Shown in pieces: positions 11,901-19,414 of a stretch of 28,554 nt of DNA. Both the position numbers and the translations under genes were made by a program. This DNA is from Mnemiopsis leidyi (taxonomy: Eukaryota; Ctenophora; Tentaculata; Lobata; Bolinopsidae), in contig JH153306.1 in NCBI GenBank assembly GCA_000226015.1, forward strand, positions 3,031-31,584. The letters run 5' to 3'. The first letter of the stretch is position 1; each line of letters starts with the position of its first letter. A model generated the notes under the pieces. The model was not told the origin of the DNA. It made no database searches and was given only the letters and a program-made list of their open reading frames with translations.

Positions 11901-14900
11901 TTGCTCACCTGAAATATTTGGAGGTTCTAAATAAGAGAAGGGATCAAGGTTGACTAGTGAAACTAATTAACTATCAGCCGATGAAACTATCAGCCGATTA
12001 AAGTATTGAAGGTGCATCAAGTAATAATTAAGGCACACGCACAAAATCAGAGGCACAATTAGCGCAAGAAACCAAGAAAACATGCAAAACTACAGATACA
12101 TTCGATTAAAATTCATCCAAAAATTTCAACTTTACAACTTATTCGATATCCGCTGCTAATCCTTAAGAATCTCTAGAGCTTTATTCAGTATTCAGTAATA
12201 GAAATAAATTCCAGCACTTAGTTAATCACCACATATCATGAAAATTTCAAATCAAGAAGATTTTAATCACCCCAACAGTGACGTAGCGTATAGAAGCAAA
12301 TTGTTACTCCACTTCCAGCAACACTGTCTCTACAATACTTACGTCGGACACTTCTAGCGAGCACTGTCTCTAGTCTCTACAATACTTACGTTGGACTTTA
12401 AGGCATTTATGAACGGGTCTACCACACTGTTAGTCTGAATTGCCACATGCTGTTTTTCAATGTCCAGCTTAGATCTCAGGTCAGTCAGCTATTATAGTGA
12501 TAATTAAAATCTATTCATTAATAATTAGGATTTAATAAGGAGCACGTTTTAAGGGGGAATTGTAAAAATTTAGCTAGACCAACGGACTGTACAGTAACCT
12601 AAAGCACCCTAATGGGCATCAATTGCACCACTTATTTTTTTATTCTAAGATGGCGCATTTTTAAAAATCGCAAAAAGAAATTTTTCCGAGTAATTTGGAA
12701 ATTTTTTGGAAATTTTACATTGCATGAATAAAACTCAGCCGTTTCTAATTGAATCATGCTGAAAATTTGCACGAATTTTATTATACCTTTGTTAAGCNNN
12801 NNNNNNNGTGTGCAAATTTTCAAAGTTAGTTAACATAAAAAAGAAATTTTTGGGACTTGGCAACTTTGGACAGGTGCCATTGAGTCAACTTTTATTAGTT
12901 TTTCGTGAAATTTTTACAGCTGCTTAACAAAGGTATAAATAAAATTCGTGCAAATTTTCAGCATGATTCAATTAGAAACGGCTGAGTTTTATTCATGCAA
13001 TGTAAATTTCCAAAAATTTCCAAATTCTCGGAAAAATTTTCTTTTTGCGATTTTTAAAAATGCGTCATCTTAGAATCAAAAAATAAGTGGTGCAATTGAT
13101 GCCCATTAGGGTGCTTTAGGTTACTGTACAGTCCGTTGGTCTAGCTTCCACAAACCCCTGTTTTCTACAATTCCCCCTTAAAAGGAAGACGAATAGAGAA
13201 AGAAGGGCATGCAACACGGATTAATGATCTATTTGCAGGGGGGTTATGCAACCCACAAGAACATGCGCAGTCTATGTCATAACAAAGATCACGTGACCAT
13301 CAGAGGAATTATCCGAGATGACTCACACTTTCTCCGAGACCCTCCTTATCGCTGAGAAGTTCCTGAATTTCCCGCTGTAGTTTGAGAACCAGCTCCTCAC
13401 GGGCTGCAAGTCGTTCTTTCAGTTCTAAGTTCTCCTGGGGTAATCCCTGACTTAACACCGGGCAACACGTCATTAGATGGCTAAGTAGGGCTAGGCAGGG
13501 AATATAGCTCACCAAACACGCATACAGTTTACATGTGAGTTTTACTGTGGACGTTATACCAAAAAGGAGGACAGGCAGACAAATCATGATCAAAAGTTCT
13601 TGCAGGCTTTATTTCTTTACAGCACTGTTTAACGAGTAAATGCGAGTGAAATCTCCCTGAAAGACATAAAGGACCGACCTGGTGCATACCACATGTATCA
13701 GGGATGTAAAACACAGAGGAGGAGTTTTGTGATGTACATTTAAAAGTCAAATAGGGCATCAAACTGTCTGACATCGTGATTGTCAGACAGTTTACCTTGA
13801 GTAGTGAGACGATCGGGACGACGAATCAACAAGACGACGAAACGACAAAACGTGGTCGATCGGAAATGTACAAAATATTTTAATAGACACAAAAGACTGA
13901 TATCGGTAATGACAAGGTTAACCGTGTATCATTGCACCTGTGAGAGGGTAGGTAGAACTAGTTTATTTAGAGAGATTAGAGAGGGTACTACCAGCTTATT
14001 TACTGATGAAGATATTTAGTGGCAAACATAGAGGTTTAACAATAGGGACGACAGTCCAGTTAGTGTAACACAAATATTCAGTAGTTTTAACCATGTTGCT
14101 AAGACTCTCAACATGGCCCATATGTGCTAATTCCGGACAAGTGCGTATTATTAATAACATTTCTTGTTACCATAAAAACATTTTTTGTTACGCTCATGAT
14201 GAAGACAAAAATTCTAAAGTTATAAAAAATGATTTAGAAAGTATATTTAAAATATGATAGAATTTAAATATGACAGAATTATCCTTTTATAACTATATAA
14301 GTTGAAAAATAACCAACAAATGAAAACCTCCTCATAAGAGTCGAGTGATGGTTGAAGTTTGTCGAGTTTCCTCTGTAGTGAAGCGTTATTGTCCGCTAGT
14401 TCCTCTTTCTCCAGCCCTCTCCGTCGAAGTTCGCCCCGCATCTCGTCTAGCGTTGTCTGAAGATCTTCTATTGTTGCTCGACGTTCCTCCATCTCTTTGA
14501 GGTGTCTGAGGAGTGTTCAGTTTAGATTAGTTTAGTTAAGTTTAACTTAGTTTAGTTTAGTTTAGATTAGTTTAGTTTAGTTTATAAAATTGTTATCAGG
14601 TGTCCTTAGGAAGACTTACTTATTTTCTGAAGAGGAGACATTCTTAGCCTTCTCGAGTAGCTCCTTTGTAGCATTCTTCTCTTCTGTAGAAAATATGATG
14701 AAGGTAAGCGAGGCGAAAATATATCAAAGTGAAATGATTGAAATGACAAGGTGATGCAAATGCAATCTTAGAAAGCTAGAGTAACGCCACGCAGAGGTAT
14801 ACTATTGGCGTATACGCAATGTATACTATTGGTTTAGACGCGATGTTCAATCTTCTGTTTTGCCTAAGATATTGCATCTTTACTTACCTGTGTGCCAAGA

Positions 14901-17900
14901 AATTGCCTTCAAACACCTGCAGACTCCCACAGAGCAGTTAATACAATAACCATCAACAACCATCACATCACAGGACACAACAAATATTGCACCAAGTTAG
15001 AAACTGCCACGCCAGAAACCAACTATTGAGCAATCTCGTAAGATAACAGACAAAATTTAGTGTAACAAAGATTGTACAGACAAAATTTAGTTAGTGTAAC
15101 ACATAAAGTGCACGTACGTTCAATCTGGCTCTGTAAAGAAACGAGCTGCTCCTCCAAAGAGGATATCTTCAGTTGTGACGTCTTGTTCCGGTCTTCTGAC
15201 GCACGGAGTTCCTCCTCAAGCTCCACTGTGGGGTAATTATCTCAATTAGCTGGTTAAGTATGGTCTGGAAATTAGCTACCTGGTGATTACCTACGTATTT
15301 CTAATGTTTTTTGAGAGTGGACGGTGGACTTAGAAGATTTTTGGGCGAATTCATAAAGTGAAGACCCTTATATCGATCAACCACTTCTTTGAAAAGCGTC
15401 ATGTGATCCTCCCTGGAATTTGGGCGAGCTGCCCGATTCCCGAAGATGTATGGTGGTGGACCATAATTATTTTTGCAGCTAATCAGTAGGTAGAAATCAG
15501 CACTGGTTGCGGTCAAGTTTACTGTTTAACTATTTACTAACGCTCCTAAAGCAATTATACGACCAACAGCCCATATTTGAATGCCTAATGCCGTAACGGT
15601 CCAGGTGTTCGGATATAGTCCGGAAGTCTGGAGTAAATATTCGGTTTTTATTGCTCCCCATTCGTGGAAAAAATGTTTTCGGCTAATGATCCAGCGTTTT
15701 CAAATTGTACCGATTTTATAGATAATAGTAGCATCAACTCCAGCTGTTTTTTCATTTTTTGTGATAACAATTCCTGTGTGAACGGCCGCGATTTGTTACT
15801 CACAAATAATTCCAGTGAACAAATAAGAACTCTATGAGCTTCTTGATAACTAAATAAGCAATTTTTCCGCTTATCCCAACCCACCTGAAATACTCACCTA
15901 TTCAACTATGCAAAAATTCGGGTACTAAAGTATTATGAGCCTAAAAGTACCCAAAAGTATGAGCCTATTATAGAAGGATATCGGGAACAGAAGTAAGCCA
16001 GGTGTTGTAATTATCCCAACGGACTTTGGAGAAAAGATTTTATTTTACACCTCAAAAAGCCATTAAGAGATCAGGGTTAGTCAAATCATCAAATGTTGTG
16101 TCCAGACTGAAACATCTGTTTTTTATGAAACTATTTTTACTCAGCTTTTGCTCCAAACATGACGCTAACGATCTTGTGGCTAGTCATTGTTCTTTTGGCG
16201 AGTTTCAGGTAATTTCCAATAAAATTCTACTAATATTTTTGTAGCTTTTGTAAAAATTCTGTGTCATACATTCCAAGCGTCGAAGATTTACCTACGCTAG
16301 AAAGTGATATGTTAGGATAGAGCAATCTGCTAACTGGCAAGGGGAGGGATTTTTTCAACGACTCGTGCTTGTATCGATGGATAACAGAAAATATTTCAGA
16401 GTACAATGCCAGACTAACGAGGAAATAACGTTCAAGCTGACACGTGCCTACTTCTGTACCGGATCTAGCACCTGGACAGATGACATCAAAAACTCAGTCA
16501 TTCGACACAGTTTCAGTATAATGCGATATATTTTGTGTGAAAATCGAATCGAGGCAGACAAAATCGTGGAGGATATTATGGGAGTAGTGGATGGTCTGAC
16601 ACCGAAACAGAAAATCAATTTGCATGACTGCATGGAAATTGGATTTCACAACGTTCTTCAGCGAATATTTTGTGAACCGAATGCTTTAAAGAATTACAAA
16701 TCCCTCCTCAACTATATCTTATATATGATCGGATGTGCAAGAGGAGACTCTGCCACATGCCAGGTCCTTGTACAGCTTCTCAAGTACGATGAGCTAATTG
16801 TATCAGTTTTCAATTTACTAGCTTGCTCTCCGGCAAGGCAAAAAAGACAGTTCTCCCTACAGAGCACAATGTATATGCTTGATAAAATATCCTGCAATGT
16901 TGAGGATGGACAGTTGTTGAAAGTTCTAAACTACATAAACACGGTTGATATCGTTGACCACATTTACCGATCTCGTGTTGAATGGAACTTGATTAATGAA
17001 ATGGTACCTCCATTTTTCTGTTGTGCAGCAGACGCAGCTTACACAGGATTTGAAAAAATAGGCTGATCATCTAATTGTGTCTTTAAAAAAGTACTTTTTC
17101 TCTGATTTGTTCTCATTTCTTGATGAGGGTGTCGGGTAATTCAAACTCGAAAGTCGAAGGGATAAAACTTATTAGAAGAATTTCTGGTTACCTTGTCGAG
17201 ACTTCAGCTGTTCAATAAGTTCGTTTGCCTCCGCCATCTCTTTTGCAGTCTGATCGTTGATAAATTGCTCCTGTTTATGAAAAAACATTGGATTAGTGAA
17301 ATGAAAGAAAATTAATTTCAATTTTATTATTATTTGAAGTTATCCAGATAATACTACGAACTAGACTACGATTTAATTTAAATTCATTGATATCACCGTT
17401 TAACAGAAATCTTTTATTAAAAGGCAGCTGAAAAAAAGGTTACAGCAGCGTGATTGACGAATAAAAAGTACGACAAGTACAGATGTTCTTATACCAAAAA
17501 TATCAAAATGTTGCGAGTTGCGACAAAGTAGTACAAAAGTATACAAAGTACAAAAGTATACAAAGTACAAAAGTATACAAAGTACAAAAGTATACAATAT
17601 GACACTGGTGTGATGTAAAAGATTTGTAGTACTAGTTAGACTTGTGACTACTGCGAATGTTCCTAAACGGATGGAAACGTATGTAAATGACAATAGTAAC
17701 AAGTGATTTGAACAAACGACGACGGTAAACGAAATTCACAACAGTAAATTCACATGGCAATACTTGAGACGCTACTATAAAAGAAGCCAGCCAACTGAAT
17801 GTGCCCTAGATTATAAAATTGGTCTCAGTGAACAAAGCTAGGAGAAGTTGCACGAAAATTGTGTAGGTTGAGTATTCACTGTTCATGCTCTGACTGTTTA

Positions 17901-19414
17901 TGCTCTAACTGAAATCCCAGCAGGCTTGCAATGACAAATCGTGAAAATGGACATGGTAACACGGTTAGCCATTAGCAGACAAAGTGACTGGTATAACCTT
18001 ACAAATAGATATGAGGCTAAACTTGACAAAATTACATCATGATAGAAAACATACGTCTTTACAAAAGTGGGTCCGACGCCTAGACAATTGGACCAGCACC
18101 TAAACAATTCTACGTTTGAGAAAATACTGAGAGTGACAGGCTTTGCGGTAGAATAAGGAATCTGCTCGATGCGAACAAGAGGGTACCGACGAATATTTGT
18201 GCACCTCTTCAGCCTTTTTTGCTTGGACTTTTACTTTTTTCCAAACAGACGCAGATTTCTGCTGCCTGAGCTTGGTGAGATCGGACTCCCTATTATTGAT
18301 CTGACCCTCTAACTCTTCGATCCTTTTAACAGACGTCGCTCCGGCAGCGATTAGTTCTTCGACTTGATTTTCTAACTCGGATATGCGGGAAACTTTTAAT
18401 GCGATCACTGCCTCCAATTTTCGTCTGATATCGGCTGTTCGTTGTTCTGATTCTTCTGTTTTGTCCTCTTTATTGGCAATGTTATCGAGCTCCTCTTGAA
18501 GCCCATCTATCTCATCATGTGCCTGGTTACCATGGTTACTGTAACGAACTCTGCTTCAAGTATATTCGTTTAGTGTTCACTGACAATGCCTAAGTAATTA
18601 AGAGCAAATATTTACCTAAGAAAAAACTTAGAATGTCTGATATTCGGATATTGCCAAATATATATTTTCTTTTACGTCTCTAGTTGATATATACGATCAA
18701 ACGAACAAGTAAAACTGTTGAAGTAAAGATAACGAAAAAGCCTGACCTCGTCTAATTGCTCCCTCAGAACTTGAACATCGTTCAGTAAGGTCGCTTTTAT
18801 CTCCTCCAGCTTTTCCACCTGTATACAACTAGTTACTTAAACAACTACAAGTTACTTTCATAACAAGGATAATAAAAATCGGTCTGCAATGAATAGCGAC
18901 CAAAGCTATTCTGAAGGAGCAATTTTCAGAGCAATTTGATCGTAAGACTTTCTACCTGCCTTCAAAGGCATATTTTCGGACAACTACAAAATATTCTACA
19001 ATGCTATCATGGCCAACAACTACAACTACTTATAGTACAAAATTTGCTTGAGTAAACTACAGTAACACGTGACCTGATTCTTCAGCTCCTCGTTTTCTTC
19101 TATAAGTTCGTTGTCGGCTGCCCCATCTTGGAACTGAGCATTCTGCACTTCAGAACTCAACTTGAGAATCTCGCCCTTTAGCTTGGCTATCGTCTTGTTT
19201 GCTTCTTGCAACTGTGTATGTTATATATCATGTTACATGTAGTTCATTTCAATTAAATATTCGATCCAAAACGACTTACAAAATATTTGGATATCGTTGA
19301 CTGCACATATATCGAAAAGTTGTTAACAATTTGAATAACGGTACAACAATGATTACCTTCTCCTGAGTATCCTCGTACTCAGGCATCTTCCCTTTCAATG
19401 TGTTCAGCGCAGCT
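2244..19414 (-). CDS. PACT-domain centrosomal coiled-coil protein (pericentrin/AKAP9-like), 20 exons recovered, 5' end open
   Basis: Joining exons 19414-19357, 19211-19074, 18818-18747, 18522-18205, 17270-17192, 15225-15118, 14683-14620, 14505-14328, 13434-13327, 12488-12390, 11908-11684, 11429-11229, 11131-10892, 10647-10480, 6946-6839, 6696-6583, 4817-4554, 4370-4236, 3995-3254 and 2971-2244 gives one open frame of about 1381 residues ending in TAG. All junction phases agree; most introns are phase 0. Residues 1 to about 1090 are heptad-rich, Glu/Lys/Leu coiled coil. Residues about 1093-1175 match the PACT domain: an aromatic/basic block with RAESYRKAL and FQKQYLLNLL, then a basic PRFRHAV and MRNLVVKW block. 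PACT domains anchor pericentrin and AKAP9 to centrioles and bind calmodulin, so a centrosome or basal-body scaffold role is inferred. Residues 1176-1381 are low-complexity, Ser/Pro-rich. The length is short next to vertebrate pericentrin or AKAP9, partly because 5' exons are missing. I cannot tell which of the two it is orthologous to. Two plus-strand genes sit in its introns. Confidence 0.85.
3254..3995 (-). CDS. Penultimate exon: long coiled coil and first half of PACT domain
   Basis: This is the largest coiled-coil exon, 247 residues (893-1139). It starts after TCTTCCCAG at phase 0 and ends AACAAG|GTATGT at phase 1. The first 200 residues are continuous heptads. The last 47 hold the first conserved PACT block, with RAESYRKAL, FQKQYLLNLL and a small-residue AxxxENAALS stretch. 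The frame reads into intron and stops three codons past the donor, which supports the splice call. Confidence 0.88.
4236..4370 (-). CDS. Coiled-coil exon of PACT gene (residues 848-892)
   Basis: It has 45 codons, phase 0 at both ends, donor TTTG|GTAAAT, rich in Glu, Lys and Arg (REKEERKRAEKRMRAAE). The acceptor used here, GATCAG|GAA, is the one that keeps frame with the upstream exon. A better-looking acceptor 14 bases upstream (TTATTATAG at 4385-4393) would start the exon at 4384 in phase 1, and no phase-1 donor is visible upstream to match it. Confidence 0.7.
4554..4817 (-). CDS. Coiled-coil exon of PACT gene (residues 760-847) with a probable GC donor
   Basis: The acceptor is AATACTTCAG|AGA and the exon is 88 codons at phase 0. 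It encodes coiled coil (LETYTTRCAMLEHNNRLLKD), a Met/His/Asn-rich break, then coiled coil again (IRRRLAEYQNQIGKLQDSV). The only donor matching phase and position is CAG|GCAAGA, a GC-AG type intron. This exon accepts in frame from both the 6696-6583 exon and the alternative first exon at 5182-5057. Confidence 0.75.
5057..5182 (-). CDS. Alternative first coding exon of PACT gene (short isoform start)
   Basis: ATG at 5182-5180 opens 42 codons (MARRSPYGQEF ... KVELDFQ) ending at CAG|GTGCGG, phase 0, which joins in frame to the 4817-4554 exon. Going upstream in the same frame there is a TAA 15 codons before the ATG. The two AGs in between would both give the wrong phase for the preceding exon. I therefore read it as a first exon with its own promoter, not an internal exon. 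The predicted short protein, about 664 residues, keeps the last coiled coil and the PACT domain. The sequence is Ser/Tyr/Pro-rich before the coiled coil begins. Confidence 0.6.
5607..5814. repeat. 52-bp tandem repeat, four units
   Basis: Four consecutive 52-base units begin CTTGCCAGCCTAACAGC or a close variant and contain AACGTGATCAGGGAAGATGG. They lie in the intron just upstream of the alternative first exon at 5182-5057, so they could influence its promoter; that is only a positional inference. Confidence 0.95.
5811..5968. repeat. About 80-bp duplication, two units
   Basis: ATAGATGTTTGAA through GGGGTAGAGCAATGGTTGGC occurs twice in tandem with a small internal deletion in the second copy. 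It directly follows and overlaps the 52-bp array by a few bases. Confidence 0.9.
6583..6696 (-). CDS. Coiled-coil exon of PACT gene (residues 722-759)
   Basis: It has 38 codons, phase 0, donor ATTAAG|GTTGGT. The acceptor is a tandem GCAAGCAG, so the exon may start at 6696 (GTA) or at 6699, adding one Gln (a NAGNAG choice). The sequence is charged: EEHEKQTEVLLKQLRTEEK, then a Pro-rich break, then LKEEIK. Confidence 0.75.
6839..6946 (-). CDS. Exon of PACT gene (residues 686-721), linker-like
   Basis: It has 36 codons, phase 0, acceptor CGTTTCAG|GCT, donor ATCAAG|GTTTGA. It contains CSTQTQDL and a Thr/Gln/Ser-rich stretch, so it is less coiled-coil-like than its neighbours. The intron upstream of it (6947-10479) contains nested gene N1. 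Confidence 0.7.
7460..7514 (+). CDS. N1 exon 1: signal peptide
   Basis: ATG starts an 18-residue, strongly hydrophobic signal ending in ASFA, then donor GCAG|GTTTTT at phase 1. The same hydrophobic stretch extends upstream as a longer frame from about 7286, but the short form has classic signal-peptide architecture. Confidence 0.65.
7460..10296 (+). CDS. Nested gene N1: galactose-binding-like ectodomain fused to seven membrane helices
   Basis: Exons 7460-7514, 7641-7718, 7888-8307, 8562-8621 and 8942-10296 join in phase 1 at every junction, giving 655 residues and a TAA stop. Residues 1-18 are a signal peptide (MILIVLVVITPVFTASFA). Residues 19-44 are Ser/Thr/Gln-rich. Residues about 45-182 look like a galactose-binding-like jelly-roll domain: FIDG, IRCHNTGG, SDTSWKCS, an EDDSWKPA block, then a closing IWT and NCRKEL. 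Seven hydrophobic helices follow at about 233-252, 362-382, 414-437, 449-465, 489-512, 527-555 and 587-618, with a roughly 100-residue basic loop after the first. The fourth ends in FEDAPEL, which recalls the ED-x-P motif of XK-related scramblases. Sequons include NYT, NLS and NVT; an RCC pair in the tail could be palmitoylated. An N-out cell-surface receptor, channel or scramblase-like protein is inferred. It is antisense to its host, inside intron 6947-10479. Confidence 0.72.
7888..8307 (+). CDS. N1 exon 3: galactose-binding-like domain
   Basis: The acceptor is TAATTTTTCAG and the donor TCAG|GTGAAT; it enters and exits at phase 1. It carries the whole jelly-roll-like domain in one exon, the usual arrangement for a mobile extracellular module. 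The pattern DTSWKCS ... W ... DDSW ... IWT ... CRKE is the recognisable signature. Confidence 0.75.
8312..8375. repeat. 11-bp tandem repeat in N1 intron 3
   Basis: Five or so units of TTTGTCATTA/TTTGTCATAA begin just after the exon 3 donor of gene N1; the translated frame running into them is intronic. Confidence 0.85.
8942..10296 (+). CDS. N1 exon 5: seven-helix membrane region and cytoplasmic tail
   Basis: The acceptor is CATTGTTTAG|GTGAG at phase 1. It encodes residues 206-655: a Cys-containing juxtamembrane segment, all seven predicted helices and a 37-residue tail. The last extracellular loop holds two cysteines (DCF and GCL) and an NYS sequon. No intron interrupts the membrane region. 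The GTG at 9055 opens the longest single reading frame but lies inside helix 1, so it is not the start. Confidence 0.85.
10480..10647 (-). CDS. Exon of PACT gene (residues 630-685)
   Basis: It has 56 codons, phase 0, acceptor CTCTCTCTAG|GAC, donor CGGGAG|GTAAAT. It begins DCALIARKVGLDP, continues through a Ser-rich linker, and ends in a helix (DRIEALHNQAIQIRNLALSF). It lies about 180 bases beyond the end of nested gene N1. Confidence 0.8.
10892..11131 (-). CDS. Coiled-coil exon of PACT gene (residues 550-629)
   Basis: It has 80 codons, phase 0, acceptor CCTATTAG|GAC, donor GAACAG|GTAATC. It is continuous, highly charged coiled coil with many Arg and Glu residues (EREL, KQLEKVIGDMEKKREQ). Confidence 0.82.
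11229..11429 (-). CDS. Coiled-coil exon of PACT gene (residues 483-549)
   Basis: It has 67 codons, phase 0, acceptor TCCCGATAG|GCG, consensus donor GATAAC|GTAAGT. A short N-terminal linker leads into heptads (LKSQLDKMSVELENHKKT). Confidence 0.82.
11684..11908 (-). CDS. Coiled-coil exon of PACT gene (residues 408-482)
   Basis: It has 75 codons, phase 0, acceptor ATATTTCAG|GTG, donor TCTCAG|GTAAAC. It is Lys/Glu-rich coiled coil with a Lys/Ser-rich end. Confidence 0.82.
12390..12488 (-). CDS. Small exon of PACT gene (residues 375-407)
   Basis: It has 33 codons, phase 0, acceptor TATAATAG|CTG, consensus donor TCCAAC|GTAAGT. The donor and about 20 surrounding bases are duplicated 50 bases downstream in the intron (see findings). 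The encoded sequence starts LTDLRSKLDIEKQHV and ends in a less charged VVDPFINALKS. Confidence 0.75.
12549..13181. mobile_element. Foldback element/MITE with TTAA ends and long terminal inverted repeats
   Basis: The ends read TTAAGGGGGAATTGTA and its exact inverse, so TTAA (12549-12552, 13178-13181) is probably the target duplication, as in piggyBac-type insertions. The arms, about 12552-12797 and 12918-13178, are near-perfect inverse copies apart from a small gap close to the left end. About 110 bases lie between them, with the assembly gap beside the left arm. No coding capacity. It lies in an intron of the PACT gene. Confidence 0.75.
12798..12807. other. Assembly gap (10 N)
   Basis: Ten N lie exactly at the inner edge of the left arm of the foldback element. 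The true missing length is unknown. The hairpin probably caused the assembly break. Confidence 0.99.
12808..13326. other. Intron: right part of foldback element and unique sequence
   Basis: From the assembly gap to 13181 this is the foldback element. The last 145 bases before the 13434-13327 exon look unique and non-coding. Confidence 0.6.
13327..13434 (-). CDS. Coiled-coil exon of PACT gene (residues 339-374)
   Basis: It has 36 codons, phase 0, acceptor ACCCCAG|GAG, donor GAAAGT|GTGAGT. It is Leu/Glu heptads. An alternative acceptor 12 bases upstream (GTCAG|GGA at 13447-13451) would add four residues without changing frame. Confidence 0.78.
13435..14327. other. Intron of the PACT gene, nothing recognised
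   Basis: Short open frames on both strands here have simple-sequence or random composition. A loose duplication (ACATTTCTTGTTACCATAAA and a near copy) occurs around 14157-14195. Confidence 0.5.
14328..14505 (-). CDS. Coiled-coil exon of PACT gene (residues 280-338)
   Basis: It starts after ACTCCTCAG with one base completing a Lys codon, then 59 codons to GAGGAG|GTTTTC. It encodes Arg/Glu/Leu coiled coil (IEDLQTTLDEMRGELRRR). Confidence 0.8.
14515..14584. repeat. TTTAG-type simple repeat
   Basis: Repeats of TTTAG(T/A) lie in the short intron between two PACT-gene exons. Confidence 0.9.
14620..14683 (-). CDS. Micro-exon of PACT gene (residues 259-278)
   Basis: This 64-base exon has acceptor TTTCTACAG and consensus donor AAATAA|GTAAGT. 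It enters at phase 1 and leaves at phase 2, matching both neighbours exactly, and reads EKNATKELLEKAKNVSSSEN. Confidence 0.75.
15118..15225 (-). CDS. Coiled-coil exon of PACT gene (residues 223-257)
   Basis: It has acceptor TACCCCACAG|TGG and donor ATTGAAC|GTACGT, and both its entry and its exit are phase 1. It reads ELEEELRASEDRNKTSQLKI and on. The intron upstream (15226-17191) contains nested gene N2. Confidence 0.8.
15226..16158. other. Host intron upstream of nested gene N2; presumed to hold its promoter
   Basis: No exon on either strand can be supported. The N2 promoter should lie in the right-hand end, but I see no TATA box that I would commit to. Confidence 0.4.
16159..17066 (+). CDS. 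Nested gene N2: secreted, helical, cysteine-rich protein of unknown function
   Basis: Exon 16159-16208 (MTLTILWLVIVLLASF, a clear signal peptide) ends TTCAG|GTAATT at phase 2 and joins exon 16400-17066 after AATATTTCAG, giving 238 residues. The signal probably ends near FRVQC|QTNEE. The mature part has ten cysteines, the last two adjacent (FFCCAA), no N-glycosylation sequon, and mostly amphipathic helices with no further membrane segment. I recognise no domain. It lies on the opposite strand inside the PACT gene intron 15226-17191, 125 bases short of the next host exon. GTG at 16365 lies in the intron; it starts the longest open frame but is not the true start. Confidence 0.7.
17192..17270 (-). 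CDS. Coiled-coil exon of PACT gene (residues 196-221)
   Basis: This 79-base exon has acceptor CATAAACAG|GAG and donor CGACAAG|GTAACC, phase 0 in and phase 1 out. It reads EQFINDQTAKEMAEANELIE and on. It lies 125 bases beyond the end of nested gene N2. Confidence 0.75.
17271..18204. other. Intron of the PACT gene; 17-bp repeat, otherwise nothing recognised
   Basis: It contains the TACAAAAGTATACAAAG array and AT-rich unique sequence. Confidence 0.5.
17528..17598. repeat. 17-bp tandem repeat, four units
   Basis: Units of TACAAAAGTATACAAAG lie in a PACT-gene intron. They produce a spurious Tyr/Leu-rich open frame on the minus strand. Confidence 0.9.
18205..18522 (-). CDS. Coiled-coil exon of PACT gene (residues 90-195)
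   Basis: It has 106 codons, phase 0, acceptor GGTAACCAG|GCA, a weaker donor GAAGAG|GTGCAC. Heptads run throughout, with a short Ala/Gly interruption (AAGATS) in the middle. Confidence 0.8.
18747..18818 (-). CDS. Small coiled-coil exon of PACT gene (residues 66-89)
   Basis: It has 24 codons, phase 0, acceptor GTATACAG|GTG, donor GACGAG|GTCAGG; it reads VEKLEEIKATLLNDVQVLRE and on. Confidence 0.75.
19074..19211 (-). CDS. Coiled-coil exon of PACT gene (residues 20-65)
   Basis: It has 46 codons, phase 0, acceptor ATACACAG|TTG, donor AATCAG|GTCACG. It is a Lys/Leu/Glu coiled coil with a short acidic middle. Confidence 0.78.
19357..19414 (-). CDS. Most upstream exon of PACT gene that I can place (residues 1-19)
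   Basis: This 58-base exon has acceptor TTATTTTTAG and donor GAGAAG|GTAATC. It enters at phase 2, so at least one more coding exon should lie upstream unless translation starts at its internal ATG (19385-19383). I could not find a phase-compatible partner up to 25.9 kb. Confidence 0.6.

Noticed and set aside
13804-14019. 71-codon plus-strand open frame in an intron
   Set aside because: Basic, low-complexity translation with no splice sites or signal; probably chance.
16365-17066. Single-exon gene from GTG 16365
   Set aside because: An ATTTCAG acceptor at 16393-16399 joins in exact phase to a signal-peptide exon at 16159-16208, a better start.
17400-17702. 100-codon minus-strand hydrophobic frame
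   Set aside because: The hydrophobicity comes from translating the 17-bp tandem repeat.
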